Source: Sphingomonas phyllosphaerae (GTDB lineage Bacteria; Pseudomonadota; Alphaproteobacteria; Sphingomonadales; Sphingomonadaceae). From it: a stretch of 64,000 nt of DNA. Location of the stretch: the NCBI GenBank assembly GCA_036946405.1, contig JAQIJC010000001.1, forward strand, positions 3,051,501 to 3,115,500, read 5' to 3'. This document shows positions 37,001 through 46,428 of the stretch, piece after piece (position 1 is the first letter of the stretch; the number at the start of each line of letters is the position of its first letter). The position numbers and the translations under genes are program-made. The notes under the pieces were generated by a model. The model saw only the letters and a program-made list of their open reading frames with translations, made no database searches and was not told where the DNA came from.

Positions 37001-40000
37001 CGCCCGACGCGCTGGAATGGCCGATCGAACCGGCATGTGCGCTCCCGGCGATCGCCCTGCCGACGAAGCCGCCGACATTGCTGCGGCCGTCGACCGCGCC
37101 CGAGGCGGTCGCCTGATCGATCGTCACCCCCTCGGCCCAGCCGATCAGGCCGCCAACATCGATGATGCCGGTAACGTTGGCTGACGCCGTCACGTTGCTG
37201 ATCGAGCTATCGACGATATCGCCAATCAGGCCGCCAACGTGGTCTCCGCCGGTCACGATCCCTTGCGCGGACGAGTCGCGGATCGTCGAGTTCGCATCGG
37301 CGAAGCCAATCAGACCGCCGGTGTAGTCGGTGCCCGTAACGGTTCCGCGTGCGGATGAGCCGCTGACAGTCGTGTTCGCGTCGGCATAGCCGATCAGACC
37401 GCCGGTATATGCGGTGCCCGTCACCGCGCCGGTGGCATAGGAAGTACCGATCGTGATGTCGCTTTGCAGAAAGCCGATCAGACCACCGGTATAGTCGGTC
37501 CCGTTCACGTCGCCGGTCGCATACACCCCGCTGATGGCGAGGGTGCCCGAGTTGACCTGACCGATCAGGCCGCCGATCGACCCGTAGCCCTTGACGGTGC
37601 CGGTCGCATACACCTGGCCGAGGGACGAGCCCATGTCACTCAGACCGATCAGGCCGCCGGCCGTATAATCCAGCGCCTCGACCGCGCCGGTCGCGAAGGA
37701 ATTGACGATGCGCCCCGAATTCAGCCCGACCAGACCGCCCACGACATGATCGGCCGTGACGGTTGCACTCGAGTGCGAGCCGGTGATCATCGACGGCTGA
37801 ATGGAGGAGTCGTTGCGGCCGACCAGCCCGCCGACGTTCAGGCCGTGCGTGGCCGTCACAATGCCCTTCGCTTCCGCATTGGAAATGAAGCCGCCTTCGT
37901 TGTTGCCGACGACGCCGCCGACCTCTTCGACGCCGTTGACCGCGCTGACGACCGTGCCGTCGAAAACGACATTGGTGAGCTTGCCGTGGTTGCGGCCCAC
38001 GACGCCGCCCAGCGAAAATGAATCCGGAGAGTTCACCTTGTTCAGCGTGATCGTGCCGCCGACAGTCAGAGCCGAGACGGTGCTGTCCTGCAAGGCCTGA
38101 CCCACGGCGCCGCCGACGTAATCTTCGCCGGTGACGTCGATCTGCGACGTGCTGGCCGACACCTCGCCGTTGTTGAGTCCCACAAGGCCCCCGACGGCGT
38201 GCATTCCGCCGGACACCGCGCCGACCGTCTTGCGGCTGTTCTTGAGCACGCCGAGATTCTGACCGACGAGGCCGCCGATGATCCGGGTCGCATTGGAAAC
38301 GGTGCCGTCCGCATGGACGTTGTCGAGGATGCCGGCAGCGCTGTTGCTCCCGGCCACACCGCCGACGTTGATCGAGGTTGCGACGTCGCCGGTGACGTTG
38401 CCCGTCGAATAGGAATTGGTGATCGCGGCGCCGTTTGCGCCGACCAGACCGCCGACCCCTACCGACTGCGCCCCGCCCGTCACGTTGCCGGTCGCGAACG
38501 ACGCGGTGATCGTCGTTGCGTCATCCGTCTGACCAGCCAGACCGCCGACCGCGGTCGTACCACCGACCACGCCGGTCGCGGAACTGTTGGCGATCGAGCC
38601 GCTTGCGTCATATGCGAGGTGACCGATCAGTCCGCCGGCACTGGCTCCGCCGCTGACCGCGCCTGAGGCGGTCGCGCGATCGATCGCCGTCCCCGTGGCG
38701 ATGCCGATCAGACCGCCGACCTCGATCGTTGCCGTGACATCGCCCGATGCGGTCACGTCGCTGACCGTGCCCCCCTTGACGATCTGGCCGATCAGGCCGC
38801 CGACCCACTTCGCGCCAGTCACCGCGCCGCGCGCATAGGAACCGGTGACGGTGACACGTTCGTCCGCATAGCCGATCAGGCCACCGACGTTCTTGGTCCC
38901 CGTCACCGTCCCGGTGGCATGGGAAGCGGTGATCGTGTCGCCGGCCTCCACATAGCCGATCAGACCGCCGACGCTGCTTCTCCCGGTCACGTTGCCGGTC
39001 GCGCTCAGCTGGTCCAGTCCCAGCGCCCCGGTGCCGGCATAACCGATCAGACCGCCGACATACATCGCTCCCGCCACGTTCCCCGTCGCGTAGACGGTTT
39101 CCAGCACGGAATTGGTGTCGGTATAGCCGATCAGACCGCCGACGGTATCCCTCGTTCCCGTCACTTGCCCGGTGGCGTAGGAATTCTTGATCTTGCCTTC
39201 GTTCAGCCCGACGAGGCCGCCGACCGTGGCTTGCCCATTGACGGTCGCACTCGAATGCGAATCCGTGATGCTCGCGGCCGCGTTCCTGCTGTTGCCGACC
39301 AACCCGCCGACATAAATGCCCAAGGACGTTACCGATCCTTTCGCTTCGGCGTTGGTGATCGTGCCGGTGTCGTTCATCCCGACGATGCCGCCCACCTGAT
39401 AGACCGCGTTGGCCGGGTTGACCGTACCGTCCACGGTGCCGTCGAACACGACATCGGAAATCGCGCCGGCGTTATAGCCCGCCACGCCGCCGAGATAGCA
39501 GCAGGTCGCGCCGATCGTTCCGCCGATGGTCAGATTGGTCAGGGTGCTGGTCGCACTTCCCTCGCCCACCGCACCGCCGACACGCTCGGTGCCGCTGACG
39601 CCGACCTGCGATGAACCTTGCGACACCGTACCCGCATTCAGCCCGACCAGCCCGCCGACCCATTTACCGCCCGACACGCTTCCGCCTGTCTTGCTGCCGT
39701 TGGTGATCGTGCCACCCTTGACCTCGCCGACGAGGCCGCCGGTGTAGTCGCTGCCGCTCACACGGCCCGACGCCGTAACGTCCGTGATCGTGGCATTCGT
39801 CTGGATCTGGCCGATCAGGCCGCCGGCGTAGGAACTGCCATCGACGTTGCCGATCGCGGACGAATTGGTAACGGTGACGCGGGTGCCCGCCCATCCGATC
39901 AGGCCGCCCGCATAATCGTCGCCCGCCACATTGCCGTCCGCGCTGCTGGTCCTGACGACGCCGTCGTCGCCGAATCTGCCGATCAGGCCGCCGAAATAGT

Positions 40001-43000
40001 TGCTGCCCCCGACGCTGCCGTACGCGCGGGAGTCGGTCACGGTGGCGCCGGTGCCGGTCGCCCCGATCAGCCCGCCGACGTAAGAGCCTCCCCCTACCTG
40101 GCCGCGCGCGGTGCCGGTGGTCACGACAAGCCCGTCTCCTGCCGTCCCGATCAGGCCACCCAGATAATCGCTTCCGGTGATACGCCCCCTGCCGACGGAA
40201 CGCGTCACCGTGGCATTGGCACCGACCGTTCCGATCAGGCCGCCTGCATAATTGGTGCCCGTAACGGCACCGTCAGCGGTTGCCGCCGTCACGGCGGCAC
40301 CATCGCCGACCTTCCCGATCAGGCCCCCCGAATGTTTGAGGCCGCTGACGGCTCCGGTGGCGGTGACGGTCGTCGCAGTGAGATTATTGCCCGCCTCGCC
40401 GATGAGGCCGCCGGTATAGTCCTTCCCGGTGACGGCGCCTGTCGCGCCCGAATTCGTCACCGAAACTGTGTTGCCCGCCTGGCCGATGAGGCCGCCGGCA
40501 CGCCCCCCGAACGCGACATTGCCGGCCCCCTGGCCGGTGACGGCGCCGCTTGCGACCGACGTATCCACGGTGGCGTTGCTTCCGACGTAGCCGATCAACC
40601 CGCCGACGGCGCTGGTCTTCGCCTTGACCTCGCCGGTGGCGGACGAAGCGGTAAGGATGGCGCCGTCACCGAGGTTGCCGACCAGACCGCCGACGTTCGT
40701 TTCACCGGTCACATTGCCGGTCGCCGACAGGCTTGCGTAGCTGATGGACCCCGGTGCCCAGCTTGCGGGACCGGAGATGTAACCGACGAAGCCGCCGACA
40801 TTGGTCGTACCGGTGACGGTCGCCGTCGCGGTCGTCGTCCCCGTCACCGTCGACGTTGGGGTCGGGGTGTACGGGAACGCACCGGCGACACCGCCGACAT
40901 AGGTGCGGCCGGTTACCGATCCGCCGCCGGAAGCATCCGCGATCGAGCCGAAGTTATGGCCAACGATTCCTCCGACATAGTCCGCCCCGTTTACCGTCGC
41001 GGTCGATCGCACATTGGTCAGCGTGCCCCTGCTGTTGCCGGCGATCCCGCCGACCTTGCTGACAGCGGATGCGCTGACCGTACCGCCGAATTCGGCATCG
41101 GTGACGGTAGCAAGGAGCCCATTGTTGCCGACGATGCCACCGACCACGCCGCCGCCCGTGCTGGTGACGGTAATGTTCGTGCTGACATGCGTGATCGCGC
41201 CGCCACTGTTCACGCCGACGATGCCGCCGACCTGCGCATCCCCGCCCGTGACCGGCATCGATACCGTCGCGGTGTCCACCTTGCCGCCATTGAGTGATCC
41301 GATCACGCCGCCGACCGTCCCGCCCGAGGCAGCGAGCGATTCGCCGTCGACCTTGGCATTGACGATGGTGGTGCGCAAACCACTGCCGACCAACCCGCCG
41401 ATGATCGAGGCGCCCGAAATGCTGGAGCCTCCGAAAAGGGCGACATTCGCGAAGGTCGAGTCCGTGTCGGCACCGGAAAGGCCACCGATGGAGTTCTGAC
41501 CAAAAAACGAACCGTTGACGGACAGGTTTCGGATCGACGCGCCACGCGTCGTGGCGAACAATCCGATATTATCACTAGCGCGATTTACGTACAGGTTGGT
41601 TATCTTGTGACCGAGACCATCCAGCGCGCCGGTAAAGTCGGTGGTTGACGCACCACCAATCGGTCTGAAACCTTGACTGGAATTGTTACTATTTGAATCC
41701 CAGGTCGTGGTGCCGCTGGCGTCGATATCATCGCCAAGGACATAGGATCCGGACAGTCCGCCATCGATACCCTGCAGCGTCGTACCGTTGGTGTCGCCGA
41801 ACGACCCGAGCGACGTGATGACGGTATAGTCCACCGTCGGGCCGCCCGAACCCTGTTTCGTGCTGAAATTCTGGCCGGCAGGCAGGTTGATTCTGGCACC
41901 GGTGCCGAACTTGTAACCGAAACCCGTCCCGTTGGTTGTCGACTGGCCATATTCCAACGCCAGCTTGGCCGAGCCGGAGGCATTGAGGTTGACGTTGAGC
42001 TCTATGTCGCCCTGCGCACTCAGCGTCAGGAGGTGGGCCGACCAGGACACGGCATCGTTGACGACGATCTTGCCGGCGGTTCCGCCGGCGCCGGACGTCG
42101 ACTGGATCACGACGTTGTTCACCGCCATCGCATTGCCCAGATCCGCGCCGGTCATGTCGCCGCCCGAAGCGGCGATGACGAAGTCGGTTGGATCGATCAG
42201 AAAGGTGCCGGTGCGACCACCCGGCGCGGCGGTGGTGACCCGTGCACTGTCCGCAAGGGCGACATGTGCGGCGGAGGTTTCGATGAAGCCGCCGTCGCCG
42301 CCGTTCGGCGCGGAGGCGTCCAGCGTACCGGTGACGGTCGTCGAGCCGACCTTCATGTCGCCCAGCAGGACGATCCGGCCGTTCTTCTGGCCGACCGTCT
42401 GCGCCTCGATGATGCCGGCGTTGCTGACGCTCGCCTTGGCCAACGCGTCAAGCGCGTCGGCGGTCAGGAAGATGCGCCCGCCGTCCGCCTTGATGATACC
42501 GTTGTTGGCGACAAGTGCGTCATAGCTGCCGCGATCGATCGACAACGCGCTCAGGCCGCCATGGTCGAGGCTGATCGTCACGTCGTCCGCCGCGGCCAGC
42601 CGCACGTCGCCCAATGCGGCGGACAGGCTGCCGGCGTTGACGACGGTCGCGCCGACCAGCGCGATATAGCCGCCGGGTGCGGCGGTGAGGCTGCCTTCGT
42701 TGACGACGCCCGCCGCACTGCTGCCCGACAGGCGATACTTTCCTGCGACGAAGTCGGCGACGCTCAGGTCGCGGGTCGACGCCATGATCGCCGCGGCCGA
42801 CACCTGCGACCCCTTGGCGAACAGCACACCGTTGGGATTGACCAGGAAGACTTGGCCATTGGCCTGCAGCACGCCGTAGATCTTCGACCCGTCATTGCCC
42901 AGCACGCGGTTCAGCGCGATCGCCGAGGCATTGGGCTGGTTGAAGACGACCTTGCCGTCCTTGCCGATGTTGAAGCTCTGCCAGTCGATCGCGGCCTGTT

Positions 43001-43295
43001 GCGACATCTGGTCGATCGTCTGGGTCTGCCCCGCTTGCGTGATCGTGGCCTGCCCCGCGACGACATGGCCGCCGGTCGGAAGCTCGCCCGGCGCGACGAT
43101 GGTCGTCAATTGTCCCGGGTCCGCTGCCGCGCCCTGCGCCAGCAGCATCGCCAGCGCCGCCGCGGCGGCACCGGCGGACAGGCCGCCCTTGCGCTTGCCG
43201 CGCTTGTTCGACACCTCCGGGATCGGGACATAGCATTGGCGAGCGTCGTTCCACACCAGACGGAAGAAGCGGTTCATGCCACCATGATCGTACAT
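34074..43295 (-). CDS. Giant two-partner secretion exoprotein (TpsA), GLUG and YDG repeats (3073 aa)
   Basis: Very large secreted adhesin-like protein. Residues about 7-57 are an extended signal peptide (MNRFFRLVWNDARQCYVPIP, then a hydrophobic core). The TPS/haemagglutination domain follows, with the signature VNPNGVLFAKGS near residues 151-162. From about residue 545 to 2330 the chain is dozens of GLUG-type repeats (variants of VGGLIGYA). Residues about 2470-2870 hold five tandem YDG domains of about 80 residues, each with a YDG motif near its start and most with a later ADKN. A short C-terminal tail follows. It has no autotransporter barrel and needs the TpsB pore encoded 71 bases upstream. 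The start at 43295 has AGGAAA upstream, while 43277 (MNRFF) is the classic signal start. Probable roles are surface adhesion or biofilm. Confidence 0.92.
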   Translation of the reverse strand: MYDHGGMNRFFRLVWNDARQCYVPIPEVSNKRGKRKGGLSAGAAAAALAMLLAQGAAADPGQLTTIVAPGELPTGGHVVAGQATITQAGQTQTIDQMSQQAAIDWQSFNIGKDGKVVFNQPNASAIALNRVLGNDGSKIYGVLQANGQVFLVNPNGVLFAKGSQVSAAAIMASTRDLSVADFVAGKYRLSGSSAAGVVNEGSLTAAPGGYIALVGATVVNAGSLSAALGDVRLAAADDVTISLDHGGLSALSIDRGSYDALVANNGIIKADGGRIFLTADALDALAKASVSNAGIIEAQTVGQKNGRIVLLGDMKVGSTTVTGTLDASAPNGGDGGFIETSAAHVALADSARVTTAAPGGRTGTFLIDPTDFVIAASGGDMTGADLGNAMAVNNVVIQSTSGAGGTAGKIVVNDAVSWSAHLLTLSAQGDIELNVNLNASGSAKLALEYGQSTTNGTGFGYKFGTGARINLPAGQNFSTKQGSGGPTVDYTVITSLGSFGDTNGTTLQGIDGGLSGSYVLGDDIDASGTTTWDSNSNNSSQGFRPIGGASTTDFTGALDGLGHKITNLYVNRASDNIGLFATTRGASIRNLSVNGSFFGQNSIGGLSGADTDSTFANVALFGGSSISGASIIGGLVGSGLRTTIVNAKVDGESLAASGGTVGGVIGSLNGGKVDTATVSMPVTGGDAQVGGIVGVNSGGAITHVSTNITVTSTGGGVVGGIVGNNGLLATVTDAEFGGTVSASAVSKVGGIAGNSRGTLTNVRSTATVNGADYVGGIVGHNFGSIADASGGGSVTGRTYVGGVAGAFPYTPTPTSTVTGTTTATATVTGTTNVGGFVGYISGPASWAPGSISYASLSATGNVTGETNVGGLVGNLGDGAILTASSATGEVKAKTSAVGGLIGYVGSNATVDTSVASGAVTGQGAGNVAFGGRAGGLIGQAGNTVSVTNSGATGAVTGKDYTGGLIGEAGNNLTATTVTATGAVSGLKHSGGLIGKVGDGAAVTAATADGAVTGTNYAGGLIGTVGANATVTRSVGRGRITGSDYLGGLIGTAGDGLVVTTGTARGQVGGGSYVGGLIGATGTGATVTDSRAYGSVGGSNYFGGLIGRFGDDGVVRTSSADGNVAGDDYAGGLIGWAGTRVTVTNSSAIGNVDGSSYAGGLIGQIQTNATITDVTASGRVSGSDYTGGLVGEVKGGTITNGSKTGGSVSGGKWVGGLVGLNAGTVSQGSSQVGVSGTERVGGAVGEGSATSTLTNLTIGGTIGATCCYLGGVAGYNAGAISDVVFDGTVDGTVNPANAVYQVGGIVGMNDTGTITNAEAKGSVTSLGIYVGGLVGNSRNAAASITDSHSSATVNGQATVGGLVGLNEGKIKNSYATGQVTGTRDTVGGLIGYTDTNSVLETVYATGNVAGAMYVGGLIGYAGTGALGLDQLSATGNVTGRSSVGGLIGYVEAGDTITASHATGTVTGTKNVGGLIGYADERVTVTGSYARGAVTGAKWVGGLIGQIVKGGTVSDVTASGDVTATIEVGGLIGIATGTAIDRATASGAVSGGASAGGLIGHLAYDASGSIANSSATGVVGGTTAVGGLAGQTDDATTITASFATGNVTGGAQSVGVGGLVGANGAAITNSYSTGNVTGDVATSINVGGVAGSNSAAGILDNVHADGTVSNATRIIGGLVGQNLGVLKNSRKTVGAVSGGMHAVGGLVGLNNGEVSASTSQIDVTGEDYVGGAVGQALQDSTVSALTVGGTITLNKVNSPDSFSLGGVVGRNHGKLTNVVFDGTVVSAVNGVEEVGGVVGNNEGGFISNAEAKGIVTATHGLNVGGLVGRNDSSIQPSMITGSHSSATVTADHVVGGLVGLNSGRIVNSFATGAVEALDYTAGGLIGLSDMGSSLGQVYATGTVKGYGSIGGLIGQVNSGTLAISGVYATGDVNGTDYTGGLIGFLQSDITIGTSYATGAVTGTAYTGGLIGYADANTTVSGSSARGTVTGTDYTGGLIGFADANSTIRDSSAQGIVTGGDHVGGLIGDIVDSSISNVTASANVTGIIDVGGLIGWAEGVTIDQATASGAVDGRSNVGGFVGRAIAGSAHAGSIGHSSASGAVTGTTGVGGFAGDLEIATTDSSATGAVTAQDKVGGFAGSSALAGTMTRVNATGRVTVTPGQATAVAGGLVGAADSAIDDSYATGDVSGQTVAALGGLAGTSAKALTKVYATGAVSAVTSDAVGGLVGSNSGSIDVAYASGSVDGGTASLGVGGLVGRNAGTITDAYETGAVTGTGNIGGVVGKADAGSGSTSSAIANVYAKGAIGGSGTIGGLIGSLDGGTVATSYWNADTTTRALGVGATTGGTISASAALSDAQARQQANYAGYDFSVGGKWKNYDSDTTPLLTAWLTGLTLTANDAPIGHVYDGTGKTDAVTALVYSDPNAPASGHVLGNALHYATGKNVGTYTDLTGLYSDQHGYNITIVNNGSLTITPKAITVMGKGQKTYDGLTSIGVTLSSNDIVAGDAVSFAGTGTLADKNAGLGKTVSVTGITGSGADVGNYVFASTTTSTADVAKRALTFTSAATGKVYDGLRDVAVTLTPVGLVSGDSVSLAGTGTLADKNVGVGKAVAVTGVAASGADAQNYDYATSGATTVDVARKAISVVASAPAKTYDGTTAVAVLLSSGGVVAGDTVSFDGKGTTADKNVGLARPVAVTGIAASGADARNYDYNASAATTVDVARKRIVLNTVASDREYDGTTDVRVAIGSSDIVAGDAVAFTGKGSLADKNAGLNKAVAVTGVTASGRDAGNYDYATNASGTANVSRRALSVVGEGKRKGYDGKTDIDVIITQVTGRVSGDQVVVSGRGTAADKNAGLKTVTYSFTATGADAGNYSLPVSQTGSVTIVPVGLALSLLAPISKVGDGTTLVQLSPSNFAIDGLVAGESISLATRTGQFADAAIGTRKSVTAAINVGDYVAGPGTSLANYVLWSGTLSAAVGEIVSPTNPSYDSALTSAIAAPVRTAPVSSLFSTIVGQAAPATSTGDKDNGVSTQKAEGAIDGSIAAKQSRESLLFRRTFSIADGGIKLPAGVEDDQP

Positions 43296-43366
43296 CGGGA
43301 TTTCCTATCGTTCGGGCCGCGCGAGGGCGCGATGGTCAGTGGGTCAGCGACGGATCGCGCTCGGCG

Positions 43367-45055
43367 TCAGAAGCGGTAGCCGAGCGATGCCCAGGCCACG
43401 GGATTGCGGTCCGGCGCGGTGACCGAGGGGCCGGTGGCGCGCGTCGCGACGGTGACGCGGGCGGTCACCGGGCCGTATTCGCCGGTGACCGACGCGCCGA
43501 CGCCTGAGCGTACCGCGGTGTTGCGCCCGGCGAGATAGGCGTCCTCGCTGAAACGAACGCGACCGATGTCGTAGAAGGCCGCCAGTTGCAGCCCCGGCAG
43601 CAAGCGGTGGCGAAGCTCGGCATCGGCCAGCCAGCCGGTATCGCCCGCCCCTTCGCCCTGCGGATAGGCGCGCACGCCATAGATGCCGCCGACGACGAAC
43701 TTCTCCGACGAATCGAGGTTTTTGCTCGCCTTTTGCGCAGACAGCGCAAGCGCCAGGCTGGTGGTGCGGGTCAAGGCCTGCAGGCGCGAGACGTTGACCG
43801 TGACCTTGGCATAGTCGCCCTGCGTGCGCGGCCCTGCGCGGTCGATCGCCAGCGCGCCGGGCGACCTGACGTCCAGCCGGCCGCCGACCACCGACAGGCT
43901 GAAGCTGGTATAGCCGCCGCCCAGCAGCGCATCGACCGCGTCGCCATAGACCTGTACCGTCGCGACGTCGGCGCCCTTGCGCGTGCGGCTTTTGACGCTG
44001 CGGATCGTGTCGGTCAGATCGCGATGCTCGACATTGCCGGTCAGCCACAGGTTGCGGTTCAGCCCGCGCACCAGCGGGTAGAGCGCATAGGCGCCGTAGG
44101 TCTTCACCCCGCCCGAGGCGTCGAGCCTGGCGAACTCCTTGCCCAGCTCGTAAGAGCTCGACGACGCCGCCGCGCCCAGCCGCAACCCGTCGCCGCCGAC
44201 CGGCAGGTCATAGGCAGCACGCCCGTAGAGCAGCGCCTGATCGGTGACGCTACCCTGTAGCGAAAGCCGATCGCCGATCCCGGCCAGGCTGTTGAACTGC
44301 ACCTGACCGTTCAGCCGGTTCCGACCGGTGTAGCGATTGCCGTAATTGTCGACGCTGACACTGCCCTCCGCGCGTCGGCCGGGCTCGGCGGTCACGATCA
44401 GGTCGGAGGTGCCGACCTCCTGTCCGGGGTGCAGCTTGCCCGCGACCTTGCCGACGCCCGGCAGGTCGGCGAGCAGCAGCAGGCCGCGATCGGTGGTCGC
44501 GGACGTGATCACCTTGCCCTTCAAGTGCTGCGCATCGAGCACCCGCTGAAGGACACCGGTCTTCACCAGCGTGCGGTTGACGACGCTCGCGCCGTTCAGC
44601 TGCCCTTCGAGGACGCGGACGACCACGACGCCGCCGTCGATCTCCTGCGCGGGGACGAAGGCGCGCGCGACGATATAGCCGCGCTCGCGATAATGGCTGG
44701 TGATCCGCCGCACCCCCGCGCGCAATTCACCGAGCGATTGCTCGCGCCCCTCCAGGTCGGCGACCAGCGCATGCAGTTCGGCGGTCGGCAGATGCACGTT
44801 CCCCTCGATGCGGATCGAGGAGACCGTCAGCCGTTGCGACGGATCAGCGGCGGCGTCCTTTTCCGCCGGGATCGTGATCGTGGGCACCGCGACCGGTCGC
44901 GGCGACACCGGCATGACGGGACGCGTCTCGCGCAGCGTCTGCCCTGCGTCGGGCGGGGTCACCTGTGCGGCCGCAGGGCTCGCGAAGAACAGCGGCAGCA
45001 GGATGCCGCCCAGAAGCAGATCGGCACGGAACGAAGCGGATCGGGGGCGACACAT
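43367..45055 (-). CDS. TpsB outer-membrane secretion pore (ShlB/FhaC family) (562 aa)
   Basis: Barrel protein that exports the adjacent giant TpsA. A signal peptide (ending SPAAAQ) is followed by a Pro-rich stretch and a POTRA domain (LTVSSIRIEGNVHLPTAELH). A second POTRA-like part contains SHYRERGYIVARAFVPAQEI and VVVRVLEGQLNG. The 16-strand barrel carries the loop motif GGIYGVRAYPQGEGAGDTG, equivalent to the conserved VRGY of the family, and ends ASLGYRF. The start at 45055 is chosen over an upstream in-frame Met because the protein then begins right at the signal peptide. The gene comes first in the operon, with TpsA 71 bases behind its stop. Confidence 0.93.
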   Translation of the reverse strand: MCRPRSASFRADLLLGGILLPLFFASPAAAQVTPPDAGQTLRETRPVMPVSPRPVAVPTITIPAEKDAAADPSQRLTVSSIRIEGNVHLPTAELHALVADLEGREQSLGELRAGVRRITSHYRERGYIVARAFVPAQEIDGGVVVVRVLEGQLNGASVVNRTLVKTGVLQRVLDAQHLKGKVITSATTDRGLLLLADLPGVGKVAGKLHPGQEVGTSDLIVTAEPGRRAEGSVSVDNYGNRYTGRNRLNGQVQFNSLAGIGDRLSLQGSVTDQALLYGRAAYDLPVGGDGLRLGAAASSSSYELGKEFARLDASGGVKTYGAYALYPLVRGLNRNLWLTGNVEHRDLTDTIRSVKSRTRKGADVATVQVYGDAVDALLGGGYTSFSLSVVGGRLDVRSPGALAIDRAGPRTQGDYAKVTVNVSRLQALTRTTSLALALSAQKASKNLDSSEKFVVGGIYGVRAYPQGEGAGDTGWLADAELRHRLLPGLQLAAFYDIGRVRFSEDAYLAGRNTAVRSGVGASVTGEYGPVTARVTVATRATGPSVTAPDRNPVAWASLGYRF

Positions 45056-45926
45056 GCGCGATGACTTTCGATTGGAAGAGGAAGACGGACGACCAGCCAC
45101 CGCCACGGCGCCGAAGGACCGGCGACGCGCGTGGGCAAAGGCGGGAAAACGAGGACGAACGTGAGCAGCGATCAGCCGGAAGGTCGAAACCTGGCCACCG
45201 CGGCGAGCGATAGAAGTCGCCGATCAAACCAGAATGGCATCGCATCAACCCTCTGAAAGTAACGGGATATAAGCTCAGAGCGCTCTCTACACGCATCCAG
45301 ACGATTTATTTTCTATCCGACTTATCATAGGAAGAAATTAAAATCCAGATGATGCGAATTCTTGCTTTCAGAATTTATCCAGGTCAGGTACATGAATACT
45401 TAAATGTTACTTTACAACCACATCGGCAATCGTCGCATTCAAAGAAAATTGCAAATGCTTGGAAAACAGTATTTTTAACGCGCCCACTTTCCGTTGATTG
45501 ACGAAGAAAGGATTCCATATTTCGGCGATCCAGGCCGTTCGCTGGTCGATAGCCTCGTGATGATACTTGCTGACGGGCGGTACCGGCGAATGTCGAGCCG
45601 TACGACGCGTAGTTGGAAAGCTTATAGATGGGCGAGGCCGTGCTACGCTCACCCGCGACGGCGATCAGCGCGAATGGCGCGCCCGCCTCACCGGCTACGC
45701 TGCGCGACGGAGGGCGCGGCAAGGACTTCACCAGCCATCACGCCGATCGTGCTGGCACTGCTCGCCGGCTTGAGTAAGCCAGATGGCCGTAAGTCCTTTA
45801 TCGGCGGCTTCAGGGTCGCTTAGCCCGGGAAAGCGTCCTTAAATCGATGCGCATCGCGGGCATCGATCTCTGACGGCGGCGTAATGATCGTCACGTCAAC
45901 CCCTGATCGCGATGGAGGCTCACCCT
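45056..45926. promoter_or_regulatory. Long intergenic region upstream of the secretion operon, partly AT-rich
   Basis: About 870 bases without a recognisable gene. The part at about 45280-45490 is much richer in A and T than the rest of the window, as often seen in promoter regions of surface-protein operons. It contains a motif at 45316-45331 that recurs upstream of the receptor at 46429-49281. Frames such as 45494-45823 (plus) and 45384-45731 (minus) are open but have no recognised motif, so I leave them uncalled. Confidence 0.4.
45316..45331. promoter_or_regulatory. Shared motif TCCGACTTATCATAGG upstream of tpsB
   Basis: This 16-bp string lies about 260 bases upstream of the TpsB start. 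The same string with one base changed (TCCGAGTTATCATAGG) lies at 49334-49349 upstream of a TonB-dependent receptor, in the same orientation relative to its gene. It could be a common operator or promoter element. The factor is unknown. Confidence 0.4.
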
Positions 45927-46217
45927 ATGCTCAAGGTTATTGCAGAAGATTTCATTCGTTCCGAAGCGATCGACATCGTCTTGCCGTTCTACCGCGAACT
46001 CGTCGAGAAAACCCGGCAGGAAGATCTCTGCATCGCCTACGATCTCTACGTCGACCAGAAAGATCCCGGACATTTCATTTTCGTCGAGGAATGGCCCGAT
46101 CGGGCGGCGCTGGACGTCCACTGCAGGACAGAGCATTTCACGAGACTGGTTCCGCTCATCAATGCCCATCAGCGGCAAAAAGCCACGTTCATTCTGATGG
46201 ACCCGCTTCCATCCTGA
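45927..46217 (+). CDS. ABM-domain (antibiotic biosynthesis monooxygenase-like) protein, YgiN type (96 aa)
   Basis: Small ferredoxin-like-fold protein of the ABM/YgiN group, which includes quinol monooxygenases and dimeric cofactor-free oxygenases. Typical patterns are VLPFYRELVEKTRQEDLCIAY, a DPGHFIFVEEWPDRAALDVH segment and HCRTEHFTRLVP near the C-terminus. The start at 45927 is preferred because GGAGG lies 8 bases upstream. It stands alone, with an AT-rich gap before it and a convergent receptor after it. Its substrate is unknown; detoxification of a quinone-like compound is one possibility. Confidence 0.85.
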   Translation: MLKVIAEDFIRSEAIDIVLPFYRELVEKTRQEDLCIAYDLYVDQKDPGHFIFVEEWPDRAALDVHCRTEHFTRLVPLINAHQRQKATFILMDPLPS

Positions 46218-46390
46218 CCCCAGCCTGGCGAACGGAAGTTGTTGCCCGTTCCGATCGCACGCGCAGGCCAGACCTGCCTGATGGGCCAAGGGCTCATCTT
46301 GATACCGCCGCGCATCTGGCGCGGCATACGGGCGACGTGATGATCGTCTTCGCGCTCTGCCGGGGGTGTGCGACGCAGCGGCGAAAGGGA

Positions 46391-46414
46391 CCTCCCCGGC
46401 GGATGCCGGGGAGG
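46391..46414. terminator. Hairpin downstream of receptor gene
   Basis: Perfect 10-bp stem CCTCCCCGGC / GCCGGGGAGG around GGAT, 14 bases past the stop of the minus-strand receptor. In the minus direction it is followed by a short T-containing run (TCCCTTT). A weaker 7-bp hairpin (GCCGCGC/GCGCGGC, 46307-46325) lies nearer the convergent ABM gene. Confidence 0.6.
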
Positions 46415-46428
46415 CAGGGGGGATGCGG

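Noticed and set aside
36300..41600. Regularly spaced similar DNA segments, at first glance CRISPR-like
   Set aside because: The repeats are imperfect, in frame, and encode GLUG protein repeats; spacing and sequence do not fit a CRISPR array and no cas genes are present.
34206..43379. Several long plus-strand open frames (for example 39618-41297 and 42033-43379) across the giant exoprotein gene
   Set aside because: They mirror the repeat periodicity of the minus-strand protein, are rich in Arg/Asp/Ala as expected for shadow frames of GC-rich DNA, and show no family motif.
45494..45823. Open frame in the long gap before the ABM-domain gene
   Set aside because: No motif, irregular composition across an AT-rich to GC-rich boundary, and no convincing ribosome site.
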